This document shows, in pieces, positions 50,380 through 62,780 of a stretch of DNA of 64,000 nt. Source of the DNA: Hypomesus transpacificus (lineage: Eukaryota > Chordata > Actinopteri > Osmeriformes > Osmeridae); NCBI RefSeq assembly GCF_021917145.1, contig NC_061066.1, forward strand, positions 186,001 through 250,000, given 5' to 3'. Positions within the stretch are counted from its first letter, which is position 1, and each line of letters begins with the position of its first letter. A program made the translations under genes and the position numbers. The notes under the pieces were generated by a model. The model was not told where the DNA came from and made no database searches. It worked only from the letters and a program-made list of their open reading frames with translations.

Positions 50380-53300
50380 AGGGCTCGGAGGTGACTCACA
50401 TTAGGTCGGGTCTGTAGTGGTGGATGAGAGCACACAGCGCCAGCCCAGTCTTCCAGGAACTAGTCAGGTCGCTTACGGCAACACCTCGGTAACCCTGGGT
50501 CTGCTGCTGACACCAGCTCAACAGCTTACTGGAGCGAGAGAAGGATTCTGGGAGTAGGAGAGGACAGTCAGGAAGTGGATAGTGAAGGGGGTCACTACTA
50601 GAGGGGAACAATCCTTACTAGGACTGAGTGGGCATGAAGTAAATGGTAGTGAATGGACAGAAGCTCACCTTGTCGTTGTAGTTTGGATAAGGGCGAGCTG
50701 TGGAGATTCTCAATGTCTATATCCACATCTCTGCTGTCTCCTGTGTCTATCAGGTGTTTGACCTGCAGAGGAAATCACATTTAGTTCACCACAGTGTGTC
50801 TTTGTGTGTGTATGTGAATGTCTGTGCTCGTGTATTTCTACCTGTGCAGGGGTGATGAGTTGAGGGTTGATGTTGGGGTAGCGCGTAGCTGGATCCACAG
50901 TGTACAGATTGAAGTTCTTGTTGATGTTCTCTGGGGTTGTCTGGGGAAGAATGCGATACACACTCTCCCTGATAAATAAAGAACAGGATAGACATGAGCT
51001 ATTGCTTGGCATGGTTCAAAGCACATATTTAATGCAACTTCCTAACATACTGTAGGTCTCTATGTTATCAAACCCAGTGGTTTGACTGGTAGTCTGTATG
51101 TGAGGGTTTAGGTTGGTTGAGGGGCAGTTCTATGGGCGTATGTGAAGCCCTCTGTGACATGCTTGCGTGTAAAAAGGGCTATATGATTTGATGATTTGAT
51201 GTGAGACACGCCTTTCTCACCTCTCCGCCAAAACTTCCAAGGGGGCGTGTCCTAGAGCCCAGCTGCGAACCATCCATGCCGAGTCCATCGCTGCCAGGAA
51301 CCCTCGCGCAATCCCAGTCCCCATGGGCCAGAACGGCTACAACACACATACAAACACACACACACGTACACACATACACAGGAAGCTATCACTTTCATGC
51401 ATCATTATCCTCATCTTACCTCCCACCCTCCCCTTCAAACCACTCCCTCCTTCCCTTCCCCCCACTCACCACATTCCCCACACCTCCCCCATCCTGCCTC
51501 CCTCCCTCACCTCCAGCAGGCTGTCTCCCTCCCTCACCTCCCCCATCCTGCCTCCCTCCCTCACCTCCAGCAGGCTGTCTCCCTCCCTCACCTCCCCCAT
51601 CCTGCCTCCCTCCCTCACCTCCAGCAGGCTGTCTCCCTCCCTCACCTCCCCCATCCTGCCTCCCTCCCTCACCTCCAGCAGGCTGTCTCCCTCCCTCACC
51701 TCCCCCATCCTGCCTCCCTCCCTCACCTCCAGCAGGCTGTCTCCCTCCCTCACCTCCCCCATCCTGCCTCCCTCCCTCACCTCCAGCAGGCTGTCTCCCA
51801 CCAGTGTGACCAGCAACTGGTGCCCATGCCTCTGGCGGACCAGTGCTGCGTTCTCTGAAGCGTACATGCAGGTGAAGTCGAACATGGCCACGTCAGGCTG
51901 CCCATAGTGGTTGATGGCAAAGTCCAAGGATGGCAGCTGGTGATTGGTGGAGAAGTTAGCCGCCTCATGAGCATACACCAGCAAGGCCTTCTGGTCTACG
52001 TTCCCTCGGGAAAGAAGCATCTCTGTGTCCGCATAGTCCTATAGACAGACACGACGTGATTCATTATACTACAGTCTGTGAATGGTTATAAACTTATTAT
52101 TAGACAATGAAAATTATGATCAAAGTAGCATCTGCAATCTGAATTTAGTATTGTGAAGTATTGTCATTGTGTTGTCACCTGTAGAATCACTCCTTTTTCT
52201 AGTAGGCTTTGCTTTTTGGCTGTCATCACAAAGTAGTGGGTATCATCCTTATAGTACACAATGTTCTCCAGGTCAATCCCTACGAGTCAGAGAGTCAGAA
52301 CACAGATAATCACCTCATCTTACTGGTTCTCTGTTCTGGTCACTTAGGTTCTCTGGTTCCTGAGATCTGACCTGTGTTGTGTCGCAGCTCCTGGAAGAAC
52401 TTCTGGTTGAAGATGAAGGCCACTCCACTGATCTCTTCCACCTTGGCCTCGGCCGTGGTGTTTCTGTTCATAAAGTTGGCAGTGATGGCAATGGCCAGCT
52501 TCCCTCGGAACTCCTTACGTCTAAAGCCTGTTCGCCCGTGCAGTGAAAAACAGTAAGAAACAGCGAGTTTGTGTATGAGTTTGTGTTTGTGTGAGTGTTT
52601 GAGTGTGCGCATTTACCTGGTAGTGTATTCCGTCGTCCGTCTGCACCGATTATGACGTCAAACTCCAGCTGGTTAACAGGGTGAGATCTAGGATGGACCT
52701 CCATTCTCCATCTCACTTCTGACACACACACACAGTCATATTCAGTAAAGTGGTCAATGCTGTACATATTTTTTATACACACACATCAGATCTTACTCTG
52801 TTTGTGCTGATCTTCAGGTGGCTCCAGCAGCCCCTTGAACTCCACGTTGACATGTACCTCCACCCCCAGGAGCAGAGCCACCTTCAACAGTACCAGCTGC
52901 AGCTGGCGAATACCTAGATAGAGAGAACAAGTGAGACAGAGAGATAAAGAGAGAAAGAGCTAACTCCTTCCGTTGTGTGAGTCTGCACGATAAGCAAAAC
53001 CTCCTGCTGAGTTCAGTAAAGTTCTCCCAGAGCCAACCAGTAACCAAGGAGAGCAAAGGGGTGGTCGATCTGGTTCGGCACTCACTGATGTGGTCAATCG
53101 ATCCAGCGCAGAACTTTCCGTGGAACTTTTTGGCTCCGAGGCCCCTGAGGTCGTGTATGGTGAAAGGCCAGAGGTGGAGAACGTTGTTCCGGGAGAAGGC
53201 GTCTCTCTTCTCCAGCAGCACCACCCGAGCCCCTAGGAAACCCAGCTCCACGGCTGCACGCAGCCCACAGGGGCCCGCTCCGATGATCACACACTGGGAC

Positions 53301-53699
53301 GGTGGAGGGACGGGACAGGGGGACACACAACGATGGACAACTGCCTGATGAGACTCTCAGGAATACAAGCAGAAAGTACAACATCTTCTTGTGTTTGGTG
53401 TGTGGGAGGGTTACCGTGGTGTTGGCACAGGCCCGGCCCTTCATGTATTCCAGGTGAGCTGCTCGCTTGTCTAGTTTGGCCCACAGTGCGTTGGCCCTCC
53501 AGTAGCTGAGGCGGGCTTTGAGTGTGTGGTAGAGAGGCCGAGGCGGGGTGTGTGTGTGAGAGTGTGTGTGTGTGTGTGCGAGCTGTAGGTGCTCACACAA
53601 CTGGCTGAAGGCACGAAGGGTCGCCCTGCATGTGGAAGCCTGAACAAAGTCATCAAACAGAGCATGGGCCCCATTCTCAGGCTCCACCCCGTCTCCCAT
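38471..53699 (-). CDS. mical3: F-actin-methionine sulfoxide oxidase MICAL3
   Basis: Thirty-four exons, about 1869 residues (human 2002): 53699-53415, 53293-53086, 52913-52797, 52718-52617, 52527-52372, 52279-52179, 52038-51781, 51336-51221, 50968-50842, 50762-50669, 50547-50400, 50162-49966, 49676-49576, 49484-49422, 49337-49170, 46945-46853, 46586-46515, 45197-45087, 44924-44741, 43744-43623, 43405-43318, 43202-43007, 42937-42723, 42539-42465, 41915-40677, 40594-40500, 40264-40181, 39938-39888, 39752-39513, 39391-39298, 39199-39149, 39031-38932, 38847-38774, 38655-38471. The order is FAD monooxygenase (GAGPCG at about 100-105, [30 protein letters not shown]), CH domain, LIM domain, acidic region, long Ser/Pro exon, and C-terminal bMERB domain ([17 protein letters not shown]), which binds Rab8-family GTPases. 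The enzyme oxidises actin methionines and severs filaments. The acidic region identifies MICAL3. The start is [10 protein letters not shown] in a strong GCCATGG context. The 72- and 93-nt exons near 46.5-46.9 kb may be alternative. Confidence 0.92.
41919..42165. repeat. (CT)n / CTCTCTGTCT tract at a mical3 acceptor
   Basis: About 245 bp of AG/CT dinucleotides, then AGAGACAG-type units. On the mical3 strand this is an uninterrupted pyrimidine-rich tract ending one base from the AG acceptor of the 1239-nt exon (41915). Confidence 0.92.
43540..43625. repeat. 42-bp tandem duplication over a mical3 exon-donor junction
   Basis: Two near-identical 42-bp units. On the mical3 strand each carries ACCTCCCAG/gtaaggagct, so the donor after 43623 has a second copy after 43581. 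The added 42 nt stay open in frame. Confidence 0.9.
45958..46502. repeat. minisatellite in mical3 intron 17
   Basis: About 25 copies of a 20-23 bp unit (GGACTACAGGTCTAGGAATA). The array starts about 13 bp beyond the donor of the 72-nt exon at 46586-46515. Confidence 0.93.
47066..47175 (+). repeat. partial tRNA-derived SINE
   Basis: GGGAGTCAGATGGCTGAGCG head, ATCGATTCCCC B-box and CCTTGGGCAAGGCAC core of the same family as at 14.0 and 34.6 kb. The L2-type tail is missing. Confidence 0.8.
47222..47645. repeat. 24-bp minisatellite in mical3 intron 15
   Basis: About 15 copies of a 24-bp unit (GGTCCACATGGAGGATCAGG core). Because the period is a multiple of three it yields a repetitive 174-codon frame (VHMEDQVQ type), which is judged not to be a gene. 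Confidence 0.92.
47857..48547 (+). CDS. partial cytoplasmic poly(A)-binding-protein-like C-terminus with two MLLE domains
   Basis: Two exons, 47857-48207 and 48302-48547, with good splice sites (cctccag/CCT, GAGCAG/gtacgt, ctccag/TCAGCC) join in frame and end at a stop. Each encodes an MLLE (PABC) domain, the peptide-binding helix bundle that in PABPC recruits PAM2 proteins such as PAIP1/2 and eRF3. The first has [12 protein letters not shown] and [21 protein letters not shown]. The second has [20 protein letters not shown] and [20 protein letters not shown]; it lacks the roughly 19 residues (normally NSELLHMLESPESLRSKVD) between the two Asp codons. No RNA-recognition motifs are found upstream, where only a SINE and a minisatellite lie, so the copy is 5'-truncated. 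Introns show DNA duplication, not retrocopying. It lies antisense in mical3 intron 15. A poly(A) signal is at 48719-48724. It may be a pseudogene. Confidence 0.6.
50336..50378. repeat. (CA)n microsatellite
   Basis: About 21 CA dinucleotides in a mical3 intron, 22 bp from the donor of the CH-domain exon ending at 50400. Confidence 0.95.
51484..51800. repeat. 54-bp minisatellite carrying six copies of a mical3 splice donor
   Basis: Exact 54-bp period. The element CTCCAGCAGGCTGTCTCCC starts at 51511, 51565, 51619, 51673, 51727 and 51781. On the mical3 strand each copy reads GACAGCCTGCTGGAG/gtgagg. The copy at 51781 is the normal exon end; the other five lie in the intron. Units are open in the mical3 frame (18 codons each). 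Confidence 0.95.
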
Positions 53700-55612
53700 G
53701 GCAACGCCAGAAGCAGGGCACCCTGGGATGGGTGTCACCCGCTGATGTCGAGGTCCTGAGTTTGCCTCAGCTTCCACAGTCTCTTAGTGGCCAGCTTGAG
53801 GGGGAGGAACAGGACGTTAGACACTGACTGTGATGGAACACATTGCAGTCTAAATATCTAACATAGTTCTCACACTGATTTTTAATAGGATCTTGCTGCA
53901 TGTCTAGCCAGTTAAGAGTTCAGGCTTTATAAAGGATAAACCAACCCCCTGTGGCGCCAGACCTTATGGGTAATGGTGTCTCTTGTCTCGCATGGAAACT
54001 GACTACGATCTACCAACTACATATAGTGTGTACAGACATCCATCCATACATATAGTACATACAAACAGTGGAACAGTTGCACAAGCCACATAGCAGCTAT
54101 CTTTAGGGGCCAGTGTGTGTGTGTGTGTGTTTGTGTGGGTGTGTGTGTGTGTGTGAAAGTGTGTGTATTAGGCTCAAGAGTCAGTACAATACCCTTCATA
54201 CATTGAGGATCCATCCGCACCAAGCACCAACAAAAGGACACACACACACACTCAAGCAAAGCAATCAAGCAACAAAAGGAGAGAACCAATATATGGTACT
54301 TTGGCTTCCATGACATTAAAACATATTTTAATGAGACTGTCGTAAGAGAGCCTGAGAGAAGTCCAGTTCCCTGCCAAAACATCTTTATCAGTTTATCATG
54401 AGGGGAGCTTGGCCTCACATCACCATCAAACACACTGACACACAGTTTCCATCCCTCCCTCTCTACATGTCCATGTCTAAACACGACTACATATAAACAC
54501 TTCCTAGTCGAGACACAAACACACACACCGACATACAGGACCTACTGCTTTCTGCGTTGCCTCCCCGGTAAACCCATCCTCATTACTCAGCGGCAGGGCA
54601 CCAGGTGTTCCTCTCAGCAGCCCTGAACCAACTCCCTTCCCCTGTGGCAAGCTCCCTTTCACAGAGCTGCAGTGCAGAGGCTGTAACGCAGCACAAACCT
54701 CTCTGAGCTACTGTCTCTCTCTCTCTCTTTCACTGTCTCTTTGTCATGGTGGGCTCTGCATCACTGTGGTGTTGCTCCCCCCTTCTTGGTTTCCTGCCGT
54801 GTCTAACCCAAACATGCACAACACTGCTTATCCAAGGTCAGGGTTAGGGACAGCCAAGCCCTGACCCCGCCCACACAGCATGTTCCCATGGGCGCAAACG
54901 CCAGTGCGCACACACACACAGTTAATCTGAGTCCTGAGGAGACAGACTGAGATCTAACAAGCTTATAGAGGGATCAAAGGGAGAGAGATCATACTGGTGA
55001 ACCGTGAGTGAAAGACAACTTGCTCAGAGCAGGAACATGGACTGTTCATACTGTACAACTGTTGACCTTTCTTGTCTTGATTTTATATTTTGTTGTTGAA
55101 GGTTTCAAAACTTACATAAAACATACACAGAGTTGCAGTTAGGGCAGACACAAGTCAGAGTAAAAGTGAGTAAAATAGGCAGGACAGGTTTATCAGTACA
55201 AAAAAGAAGTTAAAAGGGATTTGAGAGCAAATGGTAAAACTAACCAACTACAAACAGCTAAGACTTATCTCATCCCACCCTCTCTACTAAACACATAACC
55301 CTTCCCTTTAGGTAACACACATACACAACCTAACTCCCAATAATCCACACTGGCAGGGCCAACACATCACATCAGCCCATCCAGACAATATGTCCACCAC
55401 CCTCCCTCAGCCTGGATGAGTTGAAGCTCACACTAAGCCATAGATTTTAGTGATGTCATCGGCAGCTTGTCCCCCTGTACCTGACATGAAAGGGTTCCAC
55501 CCAGTGGTGAAAGGTGAGACTGCATTTTAAGGGTATTGTATCCCATTCATTCTCCAATTAATCAAGACACACATTTTTTTTAAGAGTTTTATGTGTATAA
55601 AATGTACAAAGT
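53700..55612. other. region between mical3 start and svopl 3' end
   Basis: No supported gene. It should include the mical3 5' UTR and promoter. A GT microsatellite lies at about 54113-54160. The GT-derived open frames on both strands are not coding. Confidence 0.5.
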
Positions 55613-55618
55613 TTTATT
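55613..55618 (-). terminator. poly(A) signal of svopl
   Basis: Minus-strand AATAAA begins five bases after the svopl stop codon, implying a very short 3' UTR unless further signals are used. Confidence 0.6.
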
Positions 55619-55623
55619 CAAAA

Positions 55624-58249
55624 TCAGGATTCTTGCTGTGAAAGAAAAGAAAAGAAAATGATTAAGTCAAGAAATGAGCCACAGAATGATTAAGACAGTG
55701 TGGGGCGGGTGACCATCTCACCAAAAGTGCTCTTCCCTTAGTCTCTATGGGTAGTAAAAATGCTCCAATGCCACACAGGACACAAGCAATAGCAAAAGGT
55801 AACAGGGCCAACATCACTGACTCTGACATCAGTACCTGCAACACACACACACACACAAACACACGCACACACACTGGTACTCAACTCTAACGATGACCAA
55901 ATGACAAGACACAAACCACACAGAGCCTGGTGATGATCTCACTAAACACACCCCAGAACAGACACACACAGCCCACATACCTGTGCGATGAAGGGGGCGA
56001 TCATCCCACCTATACGACTGAAAGAGGTGCAGAAGCCCATCCCCAGAGAGCGAGCTGCTGTGGGGTAAACCTGGGGGAGGGGGGGGAGGGAGGGAGGGGT
56101 GTATTAAATACATACACACACTCCTGACACAATATTTGATGAATTACGGCAAGTAGAGGAAAATACAAAAATAACCCACACACCTCGGCAGTGTAAATAT
56201 AAACCACGTTGAAATTCATAGAGACAAGAGACCTGAGCAAAAACAACAAAACGGTGAATCCAACCCTGGAGAGAAACGAGAGAAAAGAATCAGATCCAGA
56301 AGGCTCAAATGAACAGACTGGGAAGGATGCCATAACAATGATGACGACATGGATTCAGCGAAGGGGGCGTGTCCAGTGTGAATGGCGTACATGGTGGTGC
56401 AGACGTTGACTAGCATGAAGAGCATGGCCGCCAGCAGCAGCAGCACCACCATGCAGATCCTGCGCCCAAACAGATGCAACATCATGATGTTCAGAGGGAT
56501 GACTGGAGGGACAGAGGGAGGGGAAGAGGGGGAGGAAGAGAGAGGGAAAGAGGGGTTAGGGTTAGAAGTAAAGATTAGACAAATAAGAAATGTAATCAAA
56601 TAAACCTAAATACAGATGTGCAGCTCCTCTTCACGACACACACACACACGCCCTGCAATGTCCCCTCACGACACACACACACACGCGCCCTGCCATTTCC
56701 CCTCACTCACGAGCAATCTCGCCCAGGCAGCTGATGAGGAGGGTCTCGTAATCCGATTGGGCAAAAGAGACGCAGTAGCACAGCTCCCCCTGCAGGCGGT
56801 GCTTGACCTGGTGATCTGCTGAGGCGTCTGTTACACACAGCAGGTTCTTCTCCAGCAGCTCAGAGCTGCTCAGCACCGAGCCGTAGTAAGTGAAGGACGC
56901 CACAAACCTGGGGGGGGATGGACACACACAAAGACCAAAACAAGCATGAGTCAGGCGTGGAACCATGTTGTGACATTCCGTTTGCCTGGAGGAGGAAGTG
57001 GAAGGTGGAGGAGCAGGGTGTTACCATGAGAACCAGAGCAGCAGTGAGGTCCTCCTGTACATCGGGCTGACCAGAAGGCGCCAACTGCCCCTCTCTTTCT
57101 GAAACACACGCAAAACACAGGGTTATTCCAACACCTGTCTCTCTCTCTCTCCCTTTCCCCCCTCTCCCTTTATGTATCTCTGCGACTCTCCCCCCGTCCT
57201 CCCCTCTCTCTCCTCACCACCAGAGGTTCCACCAGCACGCCCGGTGGTAAGGAGGATCGGTTCATCTTGGCGATGCGCTGAAGGGTCTCCACAGCGGCCT
57301 TCACGTTCCCCGCGGACACGTTGTAGCGGGCAGACTCCGGGATATACTACACACCGAGAGGGGAAAACACCACACTTAACAATATGACAACAGCGAGTCG
57401 AAGAAACCGCTGATAGGGAGTTCACAGTATTCAAAAAGCTGAGAGTGGGGAGGCTGGTCACCCGGAAGAGAAGGAGGAGGAAGACGCTGGGGGTGACAGA
57501 GAGTCGGATCATCCAGCGCCAGCCCAGCGTGGGGACCACAGTCATCCCCAGGAAGATGATGAGCATGGAGCCTAACATCCAGAAGATCTGTGGGTGAACA
57601 AAAGGCCGAGAGCTGTGACTGTCATGATAATAACGATGACAATGATGAGGAGGGCGGAGTCGGTGACAGGTCAATGAGGACTCACGGTGGCCAGTGGGAG
57701 CAGGGAGGATCTGTACTTGGCAGGAATGAACTCTGTTTTTAAGACAAACCTAAAATGAAGAGATTGATTTTAGTCATATGTGTGGTTTGTTTGTTTGTGT
57801 ATGTATAGATAAATGTATTAGTTGAGTGTGTGTGTGTGTACGTGTGTGTCTCACCCCTGAGAGACCCCAGCCACACCACAGCCCACCATGACCCGCAGGA
57901 AGATGAACCAGCCGTAGGAGGGAGCGAACGAGGTGAGTAGGGAGAAGTAAGCACTCCACACAAAGCCCCCAAACACCACCTACACAGAACACAACCCCCC
58001 CCCCCCCCCCCATTACTGACAGTGTCAAACGCAGAGAAATTTATACATTCAAATACCTCCCCTCTCTTGGCCATTACTCTATGAACTACTGTGACATATT
58101 AAAGACCAACCTTCCAGCGTCCATATTGGTCAGCCACATATCCACTAAGCACACCACACACCATGAATCCTAGAAACACCATCTGACAGAGAAAAAGAGA
58201 CATAGAAAAAGAGAGAAAGAGAAAGACAGAGAGCGAGAGAGAGACAGAG

Positions 58250-58294
<45 letters not shown>

Positions 58295-58899
58295 GGATTA
58301 TATATTTAGAGGTGTGACAGGTAAGGCAGGCATCATGTCATATCCATTAAGCTTGATGTTCATTGGTAGACTTTCTCACCATGGAGACCAGAGCCACCTG
58401 CCAATCCTTCAGTTGCCACTCACAGCGGATCTCAGGAGACACCACAGCCAACAACATGATCTCCATAGCCTCCAGTATCTACAGCACACACACCATGTAT
58501 CTAAGACACTTGTGAAGCGCATGCACTGTCTTTCACAAATGAAAAACTGACAGACATAGACACACTCACTGTGGCACTGCCCATGATGAGAAACAGCAGA
58601 ACGTGGAAGCGACCAAAGCCTATGGTCTCCACTGCATCCTCCACACTGTATGTCTGGAGTCCTGAGGAACACAAGAAGACAGCCCAGTGTATCCCCACCT
58701 GAACACACAGTGCATACTACATACTACACTTGAAGACTTCCTGCTTTACTTCTTCTTTTACCAAATAAGATTTTTAAAGCGTCTTACCATTGACCTTGAT
58801 GTTGGGCTTGAAGGTTGGGTTATCCTCCACTTCCACATCCTGAAGCTCAATGGCACTGACCAGCTGAGTCTTCGAGGACCGTCTGCTTAAGCTACCCAT
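55624..58899 (-). CDS. svopl: putative transporter SVOPL (SV2-related protein-like)
   Basis: Fifteen coding exons: 58899-58788, 58661-58570, 58478-58380, 58182-58111, 57979-57855, 57749-57686, 57587-57462, 57346-57218, 57098-57025, 56907-56711, 56502-56391, 56265-56184, 56070-55981, 55835-55722, 55635-55624. They give 499 residues (human 492). [40 protein letters not shown], the major-facilitator loop [31 protein letters not shown] and [11 protein letters not shown] match SVOPL. It is a 12-helix membrane protein of the organic-ion transporter-like MFS group; its substrate is unknown. The last exon codes for only three residues. A noncoding first exon appears to end at 59380 (CAAG/gtaaga), and the ATG exon begins one base before the start codon. 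KIAA1549 is a near neighbour in human 7q34 as well. Confidence 0.94.
58196..58290. repeat. (GA)n microsatellite in svopl intron 3
   Basis: GAGAGA and GACAGAGAG units ending in a pure (AG)n run. Confidence 0.92.
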
Positions 58900-61800
58900 A
58901 CTGCAACATCCAAATGAAAAAAACATTAATGGCAAGTTCCAACACATCCTAATTATGATAACAACTCTAGTGCAACAGCAGTTTGTATTGATTATGAATT
59001 AGGGAGGATATACAAACGATATACAAAGTGAGTTCTGGAATTATAAAATAAATTAACTGCATAAATAATGATGATGTGGATTTTTTGTTTCTCCGTCAGA
59101 CGTCCACTTTGGAATGGTAATTGATGGTTATCCGTAGACTACCTGTTGGCTCGCTAGTCCCGACAGATTACCAGATTGGTTCTCTAATTTACAACGCTTT
59201 GTAATATCAGAGTAACTTTAAACTTTAGATATGCATGGTTAAAGTCATTCTATAGTACTAAACATAAAAATAGTTCTTCTCGACTTCGTTCACACGCATG
59301 ACCCAAAGGTAGCCCATATAATTCGGCAAGTTTTTTCTCAACTAAGTAAAACCGAATACTTTCACAAAATGACTCTTACCTTGCCGTGGAAATATGTTCT
59401 TTCTCACTGGTTGGTATGTCCGTCGTTGACAATATGCATGCATTCTTTCTGTATCTTTATTTTGTGTGATTCATGGCTGGATTGTTGTTGTACAGAAGTC
59501 ACTTCAATAGTGCTCCGCAGGCACATTGAAACAGGTGTATCAGGAAGTGACATCGTCACAAGTGTCATACGAGAAACCCGCCTAACAACCTTCCAACAAA
59601 CCTACTAGCTGACCTTCGAGTATCATTGACACCACCCCGCAACAGCTCAATTTAACTGTAGGCTATGTCAATTGTCTGTTATGTTTGCGGAAGAAAATGC
59701 GAGGTTTTAATTATTTGATTGCTGGTGAGGGCGGAGAAGCAGAATACAAAGGTTCAACAGAGGGAAAAGTGGAATGTGTGGCTTAGGTTGACCATTATAT
59801 TGAGAGATAAAGCAAAAATAAACAGTAAGGTCATAGCCCATTACTGCCGAAAGTCAGTCATAGAGCCACGGTCCTGTAACCGAAACCTCTGCAGAATTTA
59901 CCGATTAGCAACTCCACAGTTGCTGTAACCCAAAATGCATTTACCATTAACATCAGACATTTAGATATGTAATTACAAGTTATTAGACACTGTCTTGGGT
60001 TTTAACACAATTCTTTAATGTCTGTTAAACATCATCCAGATTCTACATACCAAAGGGATGCAGCTCACAGATAGAGGGTGGGGAAGGAAGGGGAAGAAGA
60101 AAGAGGAAGACAGGGAGATGGAAACAGGTGGGTGTAGTCAGGAAGGTTTATGTCAGACAATGGGAGGGTCAATAACACACCTGTGTGGCTGCTCTTGTAA
60201 ACAGCCCTGGGTGGGGCCTACTGGCCCTCTCTCAGAAGTGAACAATAACATTTATCCTCTGGAGAAACAGGATATTAATAGGAAGGTGATATCACAGGAG
60301 AAAACACACACACACGTTATCTGTGAAAACCCTGGTTTAAGACCAGCATAGGACTGAGAGGCTGTACATCCCAATTGCTCAGGGAGGCTCACAGATCTAA
60401 AAAACACAGAACTATGAAAGCATGTCTAGAAAACAGAGATCTATGAAACATTCAGGAAATGCTGAGGCCTGCAGCTGCTTCAAGCCCAATGTTTGAAGAA
60501 AAATGCAAACCCTGTCTTCTTCAAACAGGAAATACTGTTTATCTGGAGGGTGTGTATTTTCAATGGATGGCAGTGTGTGTGTGTGCTTGTCCTGTAGGTG
60601 AGCCCCAGTGTCTGTTGGGTGTGAGATGCTGTTGAATACAGAACAGCCATTGTATAGTCCACTGCCTCCTTCATACAGAAGAAAAGGAGATCCATTATAG
60701 CAATAGCACCACGTGATTCTGCACAGTCCCACCTGTGACTCCACTGGCATGGTTTAATGTCTGATTGACAGGTGCAGAGTCCAATCAAGAAGGTAATAAT
60801 CCCATCAGATGAGGACTTCTGGCTCAGGATTGGAGTGTGTTGGCCTCTCTCCTGGAGGAATCTTTTACCCAACATCCATTTTGCAAACACAGATAAAATT
60901 GTCATTTATGTTTTCTTAAATACATTGTATGATCCACTTTAATTTTAAATTTATATATTATAATATCCATTTTCATTTAGATTCAAAAATATCATTTGGG
61001 AATGAAAAACAAGAGAAACAATGACCCTTACAGCCTACTGTATGTTATGTCTTTTCTACTGCTTGATATTCACTATGTACTCATATGTGCTTGGATGGAT
61101 CAGGTTTAAATGGCACTGTTACACTACTAACTCTTTGCTCACTCTTTACCAATGTGTCATGACACTTCACTTTGTTTAAACACGTGTTTTTGCAGCATGC
61201 CTTAAGACAACATTGACTGGCACATCACTATTAGCTAAAGCCTCAAACTGAGACAACATGCTGAAGAAAGAGCAAAGAGCAGGGACGGGCAAATCTTCTC
61301 TCTCTTCCGCAAACCCATACATTACTTACCACCAGACCTAAGCCATTACAATAACACAACAGTGAAAACAGCCAATGAGCAATACTGACAACCAGCCATG
61401 CAGCCATCCATGTGGCCAGCAGATGGAGACAAAGCACATTTTAGAATCAACAACCTGTTTGTTTGAATGACTTCTTTTCCTCGTCTCCTCTTCTCAGTGG
61501 ATGAGGAGAGGAAGCTATTCAAGAGAATAGAAAGCAGCATAAAACTGTGTAATCCCCACAGAATAACACTAATTGTCAAGTGAGGCAAGGTTTTGGAAGT
61601 TGCCACACCTTGCCTACAACAACATGCATCAATTTTGAAAGAAAATTCAAAATTCATAGGTATTTGCACCGATTGAAAAGCTTGTTCGGTTATGCAGCTC
61701 TTCCTGACAGCAGAACACTCAGTGGCTGACAACCATCTTGAAATCTTAATATTCAACCTGACCCTCTACAGAACTTGCCTCTGACAGCCTTCATGTGGAG

Positions 61801-62780
61801 GGAGCGCTGATGTCATTGGTAGACGCTACACAATGGTGGTGGATTAAACTAGTTGACCCCAAAGAACGTAGAGTATTTTACATGAGTCAGAGTGATGAAC
61901 TCTAAATGACAATATATTTATATATATATTATAATTTCTCTTTTTCTTCGTTAACATTAACACAAACACAGGAGCAAGCAGCTATGCTAAGCATTGTCCC
62001 CCAAGCGAGACAAAACTATATTGCCAGCTCCAACGCAAGAGCGAGCGCAAACACAATTATAAGAATACAACCATATAAAGCCCAAACAGTATTTTGGTCA
62101 GTTTTTTTTGTTCAAAATAAAGTTAAAAATAAAGTTAGTTTAAGTGTACTTTCATGGCAAGGAAAATAAGTAACATTTTAATACTCCATTAGTAATTCAC
62201 ATTTATATTGTGCTCATTGGATTTATATATCTTTTCATATAGATTTTATACTTATATATTTTTTTCCCTCTGTATGTATACTGTATTCAAGTCCCCCATG
62301 CCCAAGACAAAATATTCTTTCGACAGTGCATGACCTTACCAATATGGCTGATGAATGAAGACCTCACCAACAGGGCTGATGACCATGTGCTGAAGGCAAT
62401 GCGTGGTTAATGACAGGAGACATGAGGCTGGCGTTTAGCACCATGGGAAGTCAGGAGGGGAGGTTTGGCCCCTCCCACAGGAAGCACTTGAATGATTCTG
62501 AAGAAACCAAACTCTGTTCAGTGACAAACTGAGGTGTGCAATGAAGAACAGTGGCTGAAAGTGAAGAGAACCCTGTTTAAGTACCACATCTTAAGAGAGG
62601 AGGAATGGTGTCTGTTTCAGAGACAATCAAGATTTGTTCCGATTGGAGTCCAGACTAGATTGGGCATTGCGGTTCAGACCAGTCCAGACCTGTTGTTGGT
62701 CCAACTGACCATGACAGTTTGGGTGTTGCTGTGATTCTGACCAGTTCTAAAGGTCCTGGTTCCCATTGACCCAGACCAAC
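58900..62780. other. svopl 5' UTR/promoter and intergenic region
   Basis: The right part of 58.9-59.6 kb holds the svopl noncoding first exon and promoter. From 59.6 to 62.78 kb no gene is supported. The stretch next to 62.78 kb is probably the 3' UTR of the KIAA1549-like gene. No clear mobile element is recognised. Confidence 0.5.

Noticed and set aside
51201-51907. Plus-strand frames of 150-200 codons rich in Pro, Ser and Leu
   Set aside because: They lie antisense to mical3 and arise from the 54-bp repeat.
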